Assembly: GCA_937895345.1 (NCBI GenBank) | Contig: CALAWP010000102.1 | Coordinates: forward strand, 1-39,775 | From: an uncultured Paenibacillus sp. | Lineage (GTDB): Bacteria > Bacillota > Bacilli > Paenibacillales > Paenibacillaceae | Length of the DNA stretch: 39,775 bases | Direction: 5' to 3' | Shown here: piece after piece, positions 31,985 to 39,775 of the stretch | How the letters are laid out: the number at the start of each line of letters is the position of its first letter | Position numbering within the stretch: position 1 is the first letter of the stretch | Notes under the pieces: model-generated | What the model was told of the DNA's origin: nothing | Databases searched by the model: none | Seen by the model: only the letters and a program-made list of their open reading frames with translations | Program-made: the position numbers and the translations under genes

Positions 31985-33731
31985 GCGCTTGCTCTCCCTT
32001 CAGCCGAATCCGTATGACCGCCTTCAACCCGTTCAGACCGCTCCGCGACAGCAGCAACCCGCTGCCTTCCCCGAACGTCAGCCCAAGCCGCCGGTGAATA
32101 TTCGTCATGCCGGTCATCTCATAACCTGCATCCGACGACCGGTTCAGCCTGTCCTGCAGCTCGGCCAGTTCGCTGTCGCTCAACGTGTCGCCGTTATCCT
32201 CGATGACAATGCGGACCTCCTGCGGCTCCGTTTCGAACGTAATTCGAAGGAACCCTTCCTCCGGCATTTTCTCCAGGCTGTGCTCGTATGCATTTTCGAT
32301 CAGCGGCTGAACGATCAACCTCGGCACTTGGATCCGCTCCAATACCTCCGGCAAATCGTCGAACTGCACCCGTATGCGCCTGGAAAAGCGCAGCATCTGA
32401 ATTTCCGTATACATGCGCGAATGCTTCACTTCCTCCGCCAACGAGACGTGGTCCTCCCCGTTTCGCGTAATAAAGCGGAAATATTCGCCCAGCATATTCG
32501 TAAACCGTTCGATCCGGTCCAAATCTCCCGTCTTCGCAAGCGAATTCAATATAAAAAAGCTGTTGTACAAAAAATGAGGATTAATTTGCGATTGCAGCTG
32601 CTTCAGCTCGGCCTTCTGCATCATCATCTTTTGCTTGAAGTCCTGATCGATCAGCGCTTGCAGCTTGCGAAGCATATGGTTGAAGCGATGGTACAAATAA
32701 CCGAACTCGTCTTCGGGCCCGTGCTCGATTCGAATATCGAGAGTGCCTCCCTCCATTTGCCTGAAGCTTTGCACCAGCAGCAGCAGAGGTTTGTGGATGA
32801 ACTTATAGGTTGAATATGAAAAGGCGACGATTGCGGCGGAAGAAGCCAAAGCGAACAGCCATGCCCAATGATAAAATTTGTTGAGCGGACGCTTCACCGT
32901 CTCTTCCGGCAAATAAGCCGCAACGGTAAACTCCAGCTTATCCGAATACGCTTGATCCACATGGTAATGCGTGTCATCGATCTTTAGACGCATTAGGCCA
33001 TCCCGTTCTTCCCTCGGCATGCCGGCCATCGTTTGCAAGATCGGATCGGCATCGCCCCGGCTGCCGACGGCGAAGCCCGTCGCTTCCGACAGGAGCAGAG
33101 AACCGCTCTCCTCATACAAATTGAGCTGGCGGAGCGTCTCTTGCAGCTTGGCGGCATCGAGCTCGATTTGAACGATATAAAGCGGCTCCTCTCCCTTGCG
33201 CCCGCTGTGCTTGGAAGCGATCAGATGAAGCGTGCCCTGCGCGTTCACGAAACGCTGATGATCGCCGGCCGTGCTCGCCGTCAGCCGGTCAAAGCGGTCC
33301 TCGTCGAATTCGTATACCGCCTGAAGAGCCGATACCGATTTGCCGATAGACCGTATATGCAAATAAATATCTTTTATATAAGCGCTGCTGTTTTTGAAGG
33401 AGGTGAGCCGGTGCAGCAAGTAGTTTATTCCCGTTTTCCGCTCGACGTTCGTCATCGTATCCCATGTGATCGCCAGCTTGTTCAGCTCTCCGTCCTCGAG
33501 CACGTCGAACTGCTGCAGCTCCATCCACTCGACTTCGCGGTTTAAATCCTCCAGGTAGTAAGCCAGCTGCGTGGCCGTCGCCCGCGAGATATCCTGACTT
33601 GCATTGTTGTAGCTCCAGTTGTACAAATAAATGCCGAGCAAAATAATCGGAAGAATCACGATCAGATACGTCAGCACCATGCGGAAGAAGATGGTCTTGC
33701 GAAACGACGCCGCGGGAAATTTAAACAACAT
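31959..33731 (-). CDS. YesM-type sensor histidine kinase
   Basis: A 590-residue membrane kinase. Transmembrane helices are at about 16-37 and 288-308, bounding an extracytoplasmic sensor domain (about 40-285). A HAMP linker (310-360) follows. The His_kinase motif is SQINPHFLYNSFFILNSLAK with H386 as phospho-acceptor. The ATP-binding domain has the N-box LIVQPLIENAYEHSLEK near 472-488 and DNGD in the G1 position. The gene lies between a lipoprotein binding protein (54 bases upstream) and the response regulator (overlapping). GGAGG is four bases before the ATG. The binding protein is probably its sensing partner. Confidence 0.93.
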   Translation of the reverse strand: MLFKFPAASFRKTIFFRMVLTYLIVILPIILLGIYLYNWSYNNASQDISRATATQLAYYLEDLNREVEWMELQQFDVLEDGELNKLAITWDTMTNVERKTGINYLLHRLTSFKNSSAYIKDIYLHIRSIGKSVSALQAVYEFDEDRFDRLTASTAGDHQRFVNAQGTLHLIASKHSGRKGEEPLYIVQIELDAAKLQETLRQLNLYEESGSLLLSEATGFAVGSRGDADPILQTMAGMPREERDGLMRLKIDDTHYHVDQAYSDKLEFTVAAYLPEETVKRPLNKFYHWAWLFALASSAAIVAFSYSTYKFIHKPLLLLVQSFRQMEGGTLDIRIEHGPEDEFGYLYHRFNHMLRKLQALIDQDFKQKMMMQKAELKQLQSQINPHFLYNSFFILNSLAKTGDLDRIERFTNMLGEYFRFITRNGEDHVSLAEEVKHSRMYTEIQMLRFSRRIRVQFDDLPEVLERIQVPRLIVQPLIENAYEHSLEKMPEEGFLRITFETEPQEVRIVIEDNGDTLSDSELAELQDRLNRSSDAGYEMTGMTNIHRRLGLTFGEGSGLLLSRSGLNGLKAVIRIRLKGEQAHVQNADRG

Positions 33732-33785
33732 AACGCCTCCGTATAATGATTGTGTATGTTCTTGAAGCAGACATGACGCATCGGG

Positions 33786-35468
33786 TTAACCGTTTTTTTT
33801 GCCGGCGTACCATTCGTTAATCTCCGCCGTAATCCTGTCTCCGCCGAGCAGCCCCCATTCCTCCGCGAATTGCTCAAACTCGTCGACCGGGTTGCCGAGT
33901 ATAATGTTGATGTAAGCCTCCAGCTGAAGGTCGTACAAAATCGACCGCCTTTCGGACATCGTTACGCTCGGCGCTCCCGTATAGAGATCGTAAAGCAGCT
34001 GTCCGTTCCGCTCGTACCGGTCGATAATGGCCAAGGCGCCGTCAGGGCCGTACGTTCGCTCCCACCCCCAGCCCTCGTCTTTGTTCTCGCCGCCGGCCAA
34101 ATACGTGTCGATATGCTTCTGAATCGCTTTCGCTTCATCGTGCAGCGTCGATGCGCCGCCGGTGCGGCGCGCCTCGTCAAGCTGCCGGAAAGCCTCCAAA
34201 TTTTTTTTGGCCGGAAACGGAGTGACCGGCGAAAGCTGCCAGACCGGCTGCGGATTGCTGTAATACGTTTCGAATTCCGCCGTTTCGCCCCAGTTTTTCT
34301 CCAAATGCAGATTAAACAGCTTCACCACCGCTTCCGGATGCTCGAACCGTTTGCTTACCGCAAAGAAATTTCCCGTGTTGAATTTCAGAGGCACCTTGGG
34401 CGCCTCGCCGGAAATCGAAACGATCGGAAACGCCTGCCAATTTGCGCGAGCGTCGGACAAGCGGCTGTCTTGCACCAGAAACGATCCCCATTGCTCGCCA
34501 TACACGATGCCGATCCTTCCGTCGGCAATTTGCCGCTTCACTTTGTCGCCCTTTTTTAAAGCAAACTCAGGATCCAGCTGGCCTTCGGCATATAAGCGCC
34601 GCAGCTCCGCCAAGGCCGTCTTCACCTCCGGCTGAATGCCGCCGTATACGAGCTTCCCGGACTTGTCCTCCAGCCATAGATTCGGATACGCGCCGAAACC
34701 GGCCATAAATCCCGTCACTCCCATGACCGGATCCCAAATATGATTCGTAATGGCCAGGCCGTACGTATCGTCTTCTCCGTTGCGGTCCGGATCGCCCTCT
34801 GTAAACGCTTTCGACAAATTCAACAAATCGCCCATCGTTCGCGGAGGATCCAGACGAAGGTTTTCCAGCCAATCGGTCCTAATCCAGATGACCATGGCGC
34901 TTTCGATCGAGGAGCCCGTTTCCGGAATCGCCATCAGCTTGCCGTCGATCGTCGCCGCATCGAACGGCCCGCTCCCTTCCTGGCTCAAAATTTCCTTTGT
35001 AAAAAGAGTGGCGTATTGCTCATAGACGTCCGACAGATCGTGGATCAGCCCAGCGTTGGTCAGCTGCCGCAGCTGCTCCGCATTCACTTTGACGATATCC
35101 GGCAATTCGCCGGAAGCGATCGATACGTTCAGCTTTTGCCCGTAGCTGTCGCCCTTGGCCGTCCAATCGTACCGAACCCGAACGCCCAGCACCTGCTCGT
35201 ACAACCGGGTCCATACGTTGTCCTCCAGCGTTTGTCCCGGAAGCTCCGCCAGCAACGCTTCAAAATCGGCGCTCGTCTGCCTGACGAAGGAGACGTCGAT
35301 GGGCTTCTCGTATTTGCTCAAGCCGGGATGGTCGTACAAGGTTGTACCCGGATACAGATCCGGCTCAACCGTACGGTTAGAGGCATCGTCTTGACAAGCG
35401 GACAACAGCTGCATCGACAATACGGTCACGACGACGAGCTTAACCTTCTGAATATGCGAACCCCGCAA
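33786..35468 (-). CDS. Lipoprotein solute-binding protein, LplA-like, linked to the sensor kinase
   Basis: An exported lipoprotein of about 560 residues. From the TTG at 35468 the signal peptide is short and ends MQLLSAC, giving the lipidated cysteine. The rest is an LplA-type extracellular solute-binding fold of the long class (about 520-560 residues), with a segment DPDRNGEDDTYGLA resembling a calcium loop. The TTG is eight bases after GGAGGG. The in-frame ATG at 35510 overlaps the -10 box and the one at 35537 is further upstream, so both are excluded. No permease genes are nearby; the kinase follows 54 bases downstream. It may act as a ligand-presenting protein for the kinase, or serve a remote transporter. 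Confidence 0.88.
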   Translation of the reverse strand: MRGSHIQKVKLVVVTVLSMQLLSACQDDASNRTVEPDLYPGTTLYDHPGLSKYEKPIDVSFVRQTSADFEALLAELPGQTLEDNVWTRLYEQVLGVRVRYDWTAKGDSYGQKLNVSIASGELPDIVKVNAEQLRQLTNAGLIHDLSDVYEQYATLFTKEILSQEGSGPFDAATIDGKLMAIPETGSSIESAMVIWIRTDWLENLRLDPPRTMGDLLNLSKAFTEGDPDRNGEDDTYGLAITNHIWDPVMGVTGFMAGFGAYPNLWLEDKSGKLVYGGIQPEVKTALAELRRLYAEGQLDPEFALKKGDKVKRQIADGRIGIVYGEQWGSFLVQDSRLSDARANWQAFPIVSISGEAPKVPLKFNTGNFFAVSKRFEHPEAVVKLFNLHLEKNWGETAEFETYYSNPQPVWQLSPVTPFPAKKNLEAFRQLDEARRTGGASTLHDEAKAIQKHIDTYLAGGENKDEGWGWERTYGPDGALAIIDRYERNGQLLYDLYTGAPSVTMSERRSILYDLQLEAYINIILGNPVDEFEQFAEEWGLLGGDRITAEINEWYAGKKNG

Positions 35469-35508
35469 CGAAAAATCCCTCCGTTCGGCTGCCTTTCTCG
35501 TATCTTTC

Positions 35509-35537
35509 ATTATCCGAACATCGATTTCGAAGCGCAA
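35509..35537 (-). promoter_or_regulatory. Promoter of the binding protein-kinase-regulator operon
   Basis: On the minus strand -35 TTGCGC (35532-35537) and -10 GATAAT (35509-35514) are 17 bp apart. Predicted transcription starts near 35502, about 34 bases before the chosen TTG start. Confidence 0.55.
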
Positions 35538-35643
35538 GACTCAAATTTTTGCTTTTTTACCCGCGCTTTACCTGATTTTCCGATATCAGAATCTATTTCG
35601 GAATGGCCGCATCTTTGTTGCACGTCTTGAAGGTTCAATTCGC

Positions 35644-35676
35644 AAAAAATATCCCGCCTCCTGCTAGGAGAGCGGG
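35644..35676 (-). terminator. Terminator of the MmcQ/YjbR gene
   Basis: On the minus strand CCCGC-CTCCT pairs with AGGAG-GCGGG (35653-35676), followed by AT and six Ts (35644-35649). The hairpin includes the gene's stop codon. Confidence 0.75.
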
Positions 35677-36020
35677 TTCAACTTTTCGTATTCCAACAGA
35701 AGCTTTTTGGGCGCGAGCGATTTCCATGTCCGGTGGACAAGGCCCTTCAGCTCTTCCATATCGGCAACGCTCATGCGGACTAATATGTACGGATAATCTT
35801 TGTAATGATCCGTAATGTAATAGACATCCGGATGAGCCTGCAGCAAAAAGTCTCTCGTGTCGAAGTCCGTCTTCAGCGCCAGCGACTTCCCGTCTTGATG
35901 AAAGCGGGCCAACAGCTTGTCCTTCAGCTTAAACGACGGCGTTCCGTGAGTGATGCTCTCGACCATGCCGGGCAACGATAATGCTATGCTCCTAAATTGT
36001 TCAAAAACATTTTGTTCCAC
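35664..36020 (-). CDS. MmcQ/YjbR-family protein
   Basis: A 118-residue cytoplasmic protein with the CyaY-like fold of the MmcQ/YjbR family. Diagnostic segments are LSLPGMVESITHGTPSFKLKD near the start, the basic middle (GKSLALKT) and the closing VHRTWKSLAPKKLLLEYEK. The family is often called DNA-binding, but direct evidence is thin. The start is the GTG at 36020, seven bases after GGAGG. The frame extends upstream to 36047 without a site. It follows the uvrA remnant on the same strand and ends in a strong terminator. Confidence 0.85.
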   Translation of the reverse strand: MEQNVFEQFRSIALSLPGMVESITHGTPSFKLKDKLLARFHQDGKSLALKTDFDTRDFLLQAHPDVYYITDHYKDYPYILVRMSVADMEELKGLVHRTWKSLAPKKLLLEYEKLNPLS

Positions 36021-36054
36021 TGTGCTCCCTCCCTCGTCACTTCGCATCCTGCCA

Positions 36055-36626
36055 TCACAACGATGTCAGGCCGATTTTCTTCAAATAATGCAGCCGCGAT
36101 TCCAGCTCTTCTATTACCTGCTCGACACCTTCCCGTTCTTCCCGGCAGAGGGCATCCGAAAGCCTTTGTACAAAAGACAATAATGCCGGCACCGGCAAAC
36201 TTAAGGCTTCTGCAACGGACATCCCGTTTATGGCAACCGTCAAGCTTTCGCGGTTCAACCCGGATCCTGCCCGGCCAGCGGCTTCTTCTCGTCTATCCCG
36301 AGCATCTTCGCCAATTGTTTGATCATTTCCACCGGTCCGCAATACGTACCGGCCCACAGCAGCACCGCGCCGTTTCTCAGCGACAGCTCTGGCGCAATCA
36401 TGCGTGCGGGGTCAATGTCGTTGTTAACCTTTCCTTCACAGGCAGGGCAAGCTCCGTAAGGACGAATCTCTGACAACGGCTCTATTGGGCCATTACCGCC
36501 TTCGGCCCTGAGCAAGCCGATCGTTGCATAAAGCCGCTTGAGCTCATCCATCGCTTCCGTAATGGTGCCGACAAGGGCGCCGGGGCGTTTCACGTTAAAC
36601 TTTTTCAGCGGGAGCGTCGTTTTCAT
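36055..36626 (-). pseudogene. Frameshifted remnant of a UvrA-like ATPase
   Basis: Two overlapping frames together resemble pieces of an excinuclease ABC subunit A paralogue. The first (36626 to 36255) has VGTITEAMDELKRLYATIG and PYGACPACEG, matching the UvrA segment that leads into a zinc-binding module, then the DPxxMIxPELSLRNGAV region. It ends at a TGA. The second frame continues SGLNRESLTVAINGMSVAEAL and RLHYLKKIGLTSL, matching the region just before the second ABC signature. Both nucleotide-binding domains are missing, as is most of the insertion domain. A frameshift near 36260 joins the two. The piece is truncated on both ends, so it cannot be a working repair protein. The similarity is by eye; a profile search would settle it. 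Confidence 0.72.
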
Positions 36627-36646
36627 CTTCGTCCTCCGTACGGTCT

Positions 36647-37327
36647 TCAATGGCCTTCCTCCAATTCGTTCACCAGATCCGTCGGCCTCAACAGCCGTTT
36701 AAAGTCGCTTTCGATGTAACCGTTAAACCATACGGCATGGTATACCTTCGCAAAGCCCGCCCGATCCGCCCCTTCCAATTCCCTGGAGCCGCCGTCCCCG
36801 ACAAAGACGCTTTCATGCGGCGCGACGCCCAGCCGGCTGCAGGCCAGCTCGTAAATTTTCGCGTCGGGCTTGCAGCATTTCGCTTCATACGAAAAGATTC
36901 GATCGTCGAAATATTCCGCCAGCCCGCTGTCCTCCCAGCCTTGCACCTCTTCCTCCGTACAATTGCTGATGAGCCCGATGCGCAAGCCCATCGACCGGAG
37001 CCGCTGCAGCATATCCGCAATGTCCGGGTTGATCTCGCGAAACGGCAGCTTTTTCTCCGCCGTTCTTTGTTCGTACAAATAGCGGACCGCCGATTCGTCG
37101 CACGGCAGACCTCGGCTCGCGGTGATGTCCCGAATCACTTCGGCAAAATGTTCAAAATGCCCGCTCATTCTCCGCTCGAACCGTTTGTTCCATTCGGACT
37201 TAAACTCTTCGTTCGTCAGCCCCAGCAGCTTGTCGTAATCGTAATGGCGCTTCGAGATTCGCTGCCTGTCGGCAAATTCGGTAATCAACGTTTCGAACAG
37301 GTCGAAGAAAACGGCTTTATTTTTCAA
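36647..37327 (-). CDS. HAD-superfamily hydrolase (subfamily IA)
   Basis: A 226-residue cytoplasmic phosphatase-like protein. Motif I is FFDLFETLIT with the nucleophilic Asp near residue 9; motif II is LISNCT near 120; motif III is the Lys in CCKPDAKIY; motif IV is FVGDGGSRELEGA with the metal-binding Asp. A helical cap lies between motifs I and II (about 20-85). The second Asp of the common DxD is Phe, which is also seen in haloacid-dehalogenase-like members, so the reaction may be dehalogenation or hydrolysis of a small phosphoester. The ATG is at 37327. The stop is at the edge of the uvrA remnant. Confidence 0.88.
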   Translation of the reverse strand: MKNKAVFFDLFETLITEFADRQRISKRHYDYDKLLGLTNEEFKSEWNKRFERRMSGHFEHFAEVIRDITASRGLPCDESAVRYLYEQRTAEKKLPFREINPDIADMLQRLRSMGLRIGLISNCTEEEVQGWEDSGLAEYFDDRIFSYEAKCCKPDAKIYELACSRLGVAPHESVFVGDGGSRELEGADRAGFAKVYHAVWFNGYIESDFKRLLRPTDLVNELEEGH

Positions 37328-37357
37328 CGTTCGAGCCCTCCTAGTTATGTCGGAATC

Positions 37358-37729
37358 TCACACATTAACCGAATCCCAATTCATGACGACATATCCGATC
37401 TGAAGTACAACGATAACGAGATATGTGACGTTCACAGCCAGCCCTTGGTTGAGTCGTTTACCGCGTTTGCGGTACGTCTCCGTGTCGATTCGCCCGTCCC
37501 GATAGGCCGTTCTCAACCGATGTCGTTGTTTGATCAACGTCGTCCACTCCAGGATAGCCGGAATTACCCAAAGAGAAGTAAAAACAAGAAAAATGGCGCC
37601 GAAAGAGGAGAGCAGCATTTTCATCCCCGGTTCGGATACCGCCCGGAATGCTGCATTTATCGCCAGCGTGATCGCAAATAAACCGATTCCCGCAAAGCTT
37701 AGTACTGGAGTACCTTTTTCTGAAAGAAT
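37358..37729 (-). CDS. Small membrane protein with an apparent ATT start codon
   Basis: A protein of about 123 residues with three hydrophobic helices (about 8-28, 38-58 and 95-115) and a basic loop (RTAYRDGRIDTETYRKRGKR). The frame is open from a stop codon just upstream, and the first helix (TPVLSFAGIGLFAITLAI) is read only from that far. No ATG, GTG or TTG occurs before it. AAGAGGTG lies seven bases in front of an ATT, which fits a rare ATT start. The ATG at 37624 would delete the first helix and lacks a site. The other reading is a one-base frameshift in the A5 run near 37716, linking a GTG at 37739 to this frame. No family was recognised. Confidence 0.6.
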   Translation of the reverse strand: MLSEKGTPVLSFAGIGLFAITLAINAAFRAVSEPGMKMLLSSFGAIFLVFTSLWVIPAILEWTTLIKQRHRLRTAYRDGRIDTETYRKRGKRLNQGLAVNVTYLVIVVLQIGYVVMNWDSVNV

Positions 37730-37750
37730 CGCGGTTCACCTCTTGTCTCG

Positions 37751-38395
37751 TTATAAATAGTTTCTCAGCTCTCGAATGTCGCGGATAAACGCGATCGGTT
37801 GGACGCCCATTCGTTTCATTTTATCGGCATCCCCCCGATAGGAAACGAATGGAACGCCCGCTTCCATCGACGCTTTGCCGTCGATCCAGGCGTCGCCTAC
37901 CGAAATCCAATCCGAAGCCGCCATCTCTGCGAATTGATCGAGCACATACCGGAAGCCGTCGGGCGACGGCTTTAACGACCGCATCTGCTCCCGGCCCGCC
38001 ACGAGATCAAAATAATCGTAGATGCGATTGGCTGTCAGCGCTTCTACGGCGGCGTGGTACGAGTTGTTCGTGACGATCGTCAACCGGCAGCTTCCGTACA
38101 GCTCTTCAAGAAACTCCGCAACGCCGGGCTCCAGAGCAGCGCCCTCCATACCAGCCAGCTCGAACTTTTGGGGAATGGCCCACATTTCCGCAAGCAGCTC
38201 TTCCGTCATCCGCCCGGTCTTGACCGCCGCCTCGATGATGGTCGATGAAGTATGGTCAGAGAACGGAAACGAAGCGGAAAGCACGCCCCGGGAAACGAGG
38301 AACCTGAAGGTCTCCCGCTTCATCCCTTCGAAGTCGATGGCCGACTTAAGCAGCGTATTATCCATGTCAAAAATAATGCCTCGGATACGATTCAC
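37751..38395 (-). CDS. HAD-superfamily hydrolase (phosphoglycolate phosphatase-like)
   Basis: A 214-residue cytoplasmic hydrolase. Motif I is IIFDMDNTLL near residues 5-14 with both aspartates. Motif II is TIVTNNSY, motif III the Lys in RSLKPSPDGF, and motif IV SVGDAWIDGKAS. The helical cap between motifs I and II matches the Gph/PGP-like IA class. The start is the GTG at 38395, after GGAGGAG; the frame extends upstream to 38455 without a site. It is followed eight bases later by the ribosome binding site of the small membrane protein, so they are probably co-transcribed. A perfect 18-bp palindrome lies 32 bases upstream. Confidence 0.88.
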   Translation of the reverse strand: MNRIRGIIFDMDNTLLKSAIDFEGMKRETFRFLVSRGVLSASFPFSDHTSSTIIEAAVKTGRMTEELLAEMWAIPQKFELAGMEGAALEPGVAEFLEELYGSCRLTIVTNNSYHAAVEALTANRIYDYFDLVAGREQMRSLKPSPDGFRYVLDQFAEMAASDWISVGDAWIDGKASMEAGVPFVSYRGDADKMKRMGVQPIAFIRDIRELRNYL

Positions 38396-38426
38396 CTTAC
38401 TCCTCCACTTCGCAAATCGAATCTGC

Positions 38427-38444
38427 GACAATCGGCCGATTGTC
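38427..38444. promoter_or_regulatory. Perfect 18-bp palindrome upstream of the HAD gene
   Basis: GACAATCGGCCGATTGTC reads the same on both strands. It is in the leader or promoter region of the HAD/membrane-protein operon and looks like an operator for a dimeric repressor. No cognate regulator is adjacent. The rest of the gap to 38566 shows no gene. Confidence 0.45.
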
Positions 38445-38566
38445 TCGTTCTTCAATCGCTCCCATCGACTCTACCCGCTTTCAATAGATTAGCCGTACAC
38501 AGAAATTTCCGACGATTCAGGCTCGTCCAGTCGCATTCACCAGCTTACTGGGGTTATGGACGGATT

Positions 38567-39139
38567 CTAACGCCGTACAACCCAAGAAAGCTTCTCCCAT
38601 TCGTCACGCAACAAGCCATAAACAACGTGATCGTAATACCGGTCGTTGTGATAATCGACGTTCCGCAGAATGCCTTCCTCCCGGAAACCCAGCCTGACCG
38701 GGATCGCCCGGCTTTTGTCATTATCCGTTCTCGCCCGGATTTCGATGCGGTTCAACTTCAGCGTGCCGAATCCATGGTTCAACAGAGCCTGACAGCAGGC
38801 CGTCACAATGCCGCGTCCCTGATAGTCCTCGCCGATCCAATAGCCGATGGATGTCGCCCGAACGTCCCAATTGATCTCATGAATGCTGATGCTCCCGATG
38901 TAATGCCCCTCGTAAAAGATACCTGTCGTGAAACCGTTGTTGCTTGCAAATCGACGGAGCTCATGTTCGATAAACGCCTTCGTATGTTCTGCATTCAGCG
39001 TATTCGCCGCCCAAGGAAACCACTTCGAGAGATAGTCCCGGTTGCGATCGATCGTTTGAAACACGGCTTCTGCGTCATAATAGTCCACCAACCGCAGCTC
39101 CAATTGGTCGTTGATGCGATGTGCAAACAAGTTTTTCAC
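38567..39139 (-). CDS. GNAT-family N-acetyltransferase (RimL/YdaF-like)
   Basis: A 190-residue cytoplasmic acetyltransferase. The acetyl-CoA loop is IGEDYQGRGIVTACCQALLNHGF, the Q/RxxGxG/A motif of the family. The following strand-helix unit LKLNRIEIRARTDNDKSRAIPVRLGF is typical of RimJ/RimL and Bacillus YdaF proteins. These modify ribosomal proteins or small amines; the target here is unknown. The start is the GTG at 39139, because the in-frame ATG at 39178 lies upstream of the likely -10 TATAAT. It is separated from the next gene upstream by a strong terminator. Confidence 0.88.
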   Translation of the reverse strand: MKNLFAHRINDQLELRLVDYYDAEAVFQTIDRNRDYLSKWFPWAANTLNAEHTKAFIEHELRRFASNNGFTTGIFYEGHYIGSISIHEINWDVRATSIGYWIGEDYQGRGIVTACCQALLNHGFGTLKLNRIEIRARTDNDKSRAIPVRLGFREEGILRNVDYHNDRYYDHVVYGLLRDEWEKLSWVVRR

Positions 39140-39169
39140 CCGCTTTCGGCCGATTCTAGTTATTCCATG

Positions 39170-39175
39170 ATTATA
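39170..39175 (-). promoter_or_regulatory. -10 element of the acetyltransferase gene
   Basis: A consensus TATAAT lies on the minus strand about 30 bases before the GTG start. No good -35 is seen at the usual distance. Confidence 0.5.
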
Positions 39176-39213
39176 CATCGGAACGGCGAAGGGCGATAGT
39201 CCTTGCCTGAACG

Positions 39214-39248
39214 AAAAAAGCCCACCTTAAAACTTAAGGTGAGCTTTT
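39214..39248 (-). terminator. Strong bidirectional terminator
   Basis: GCCCACCTTAA (39220-39230) pairs with TTAAGGTGAGC (39234-39244), an 11-bp stem with one G-T type mismatch and a 3-base loop. Six Ts follow on the minus strand. It ends transcription of the gene at 39352-39775. Confidence 0.85.
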
Positions 39249-39351
39249 CCGGGAACCGTGTCAGAAGCCGCTTCAAAGTTAAGCGTATGCTCTATCCCGG
39301 ATCCGAAGCCGCTATGCCCGGCTTGGCGTTGCAGCGGCGGCGGGCAACGGC

Positions 39352-39775
39352 TTAGGCCAGAATCGTCCTTCGTTCCAGCCGCAGCTTCCCATCGGCAATC
39401 GAAAAGTCAAATTGGATGTTCCGCTCGCTCTCGGTCAGATCCGTCCCTTTCAGCACTAGCGTTGCGGATTGCTCCGTACGGTCGGTAAGGGAGATGGCGC
39501 TTGAAGGCCACTCGCCGCTATAAGTGAACCAATCGCCGTCGGGCACGTAGTACTTTTGATTGGCCTGGTCATACTCGTAAAAGCCGTCCAACAATAATTC
39601 GGTTTCTTCCGGGCCAAACACTTGGGATAAGTGCGCTTCAACGGTTTCTACATTTTCCTCCGACAATTCCGACGTTTTGCTCCTTAATGTGTCAAGTTCA
39701 AATTGGTAAATGTCCGCCAGCTGTTTACTGCCACATTGGTTGGCGGAGAAATCCTGGATTTTCGTCACTTCATCT
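39352..39775 (-). CDS. Unrecognised protein, 5' end outside the window
   Basis: The visible 141 codons are open to the window edge, so the true start probably lies beyond it. A GTG at 39768 could start a 138-residue protein but has no visible ribosome binding site within the few bases left. The product is soluble, acidic and rich in Glu, Thr and Ser. The first 55 visible residues look helical and the rest beta-rich (FTYSGEWPSSAISLTDRTEQSATLVLKG). No family was recognised. A terminator follows 104 bases after the stop. Confidence 0.6.
   Translation of the reverse strand, partial: DEVTKIQDFSANQCGSKQLADIYQFELDTLRSKTSELSEENVETVEAHLSQVFGPEETELLLDGFYEYDQANQKYYVPDGDWFTYSGEWPSSAISLTDRTEQSATLVLKGTDLTESERNIQFDFSIADGKLRLERRTILA

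Overview
The window looks like part of a chromosome from a Gram-positive, moderately high-GC member of the Paenibacillaceae (Paenibacillus or a close relative). The reasons are strong AGGAGG-type ribosome binding sites with frequent GTG/TTG starts, YesM/YesN-type sensor pairs, lipoprotein sugar-binding proteins, ABC importers with no local ATPase, cre-like CcpA sites, and the DUF5696/Yip1 genes typical of that group. The genus is an inference. No rRNA, tRNA, CRISPR array, insertion sequence or phage gene was seen.

Left flank (1-4700): a composite intergenic repeat, then small housekeeping and regulatory genes. These are a YdeI/OmpD-associated protein, a DinB-fold protein, a WYL-domain repressor, a MerR regulator, a thioredoxin and a short-chain dehydrogenase. 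The MerR gene and the thioredoxin gene carry almost the same promoter-operator, with a 20-bp spacer and a TGACA/TGTCA dyad. This makes them a probable regulator-target pair.

Core (4728-21391): a 16.7-kb, 12-gene, one-directional xylan-utilisation operon. Transcription starts at about 21430, at a promoter overlapped by a cre-like site. The order is lipoprotein binding protein, a large membrane-anchored protein fusing two carbohydrate-binding-like modules to a second binding protein, permease pair A, an NHL-propeller/TPR membrane protein, a Yip1-family membrane protein, a DUF5696 lipoprotein, permease pair B, a membrane-anchored GH10 xylanase, a cytoplasmic GH10 xylanase and a cytoplasmic GH43 enzyme. 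The likely scheme is xylan cleavage at the cell surface, capture and import of long xylo-oligosaccharides through one or two importers energised by a shared MsmX-like ATPase encoded elsewhere, then degradation inside the cell. The NHL, Yip1, DUF5696 and CBM-binding-protein genes have no established role and form the most interesting part of the window.

Right of the operon (21430-35540): a divergent AraC-type regulator whose receiver domain has lost its phosphorylation site; a secreted GH5-ricin enzyme with its own cre-controlled promoter; an oxidoreductase/sugar-isomerase pair divergent from a cupin-AraC regulator; a membrane-anchored GH43-CBM6 enzyme (arabinoxylan arabinofuranohydrolase type) behind a third cre-like promoter; and a binding protein, histidine kinase and response regulator in one operon without permeases, which suggests extracellular sugar sensing.

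Right flank (35640-39775): an MmcQ/YjbR protein, a frameshifted remnant of a UvrA paralogue, two HAD hydrolases, a small membrane protein that appears to start at ATT, a GNAT acetyltransferase, and an unrecognised protein cut by the window edge. Most genes here are on the minus strand.
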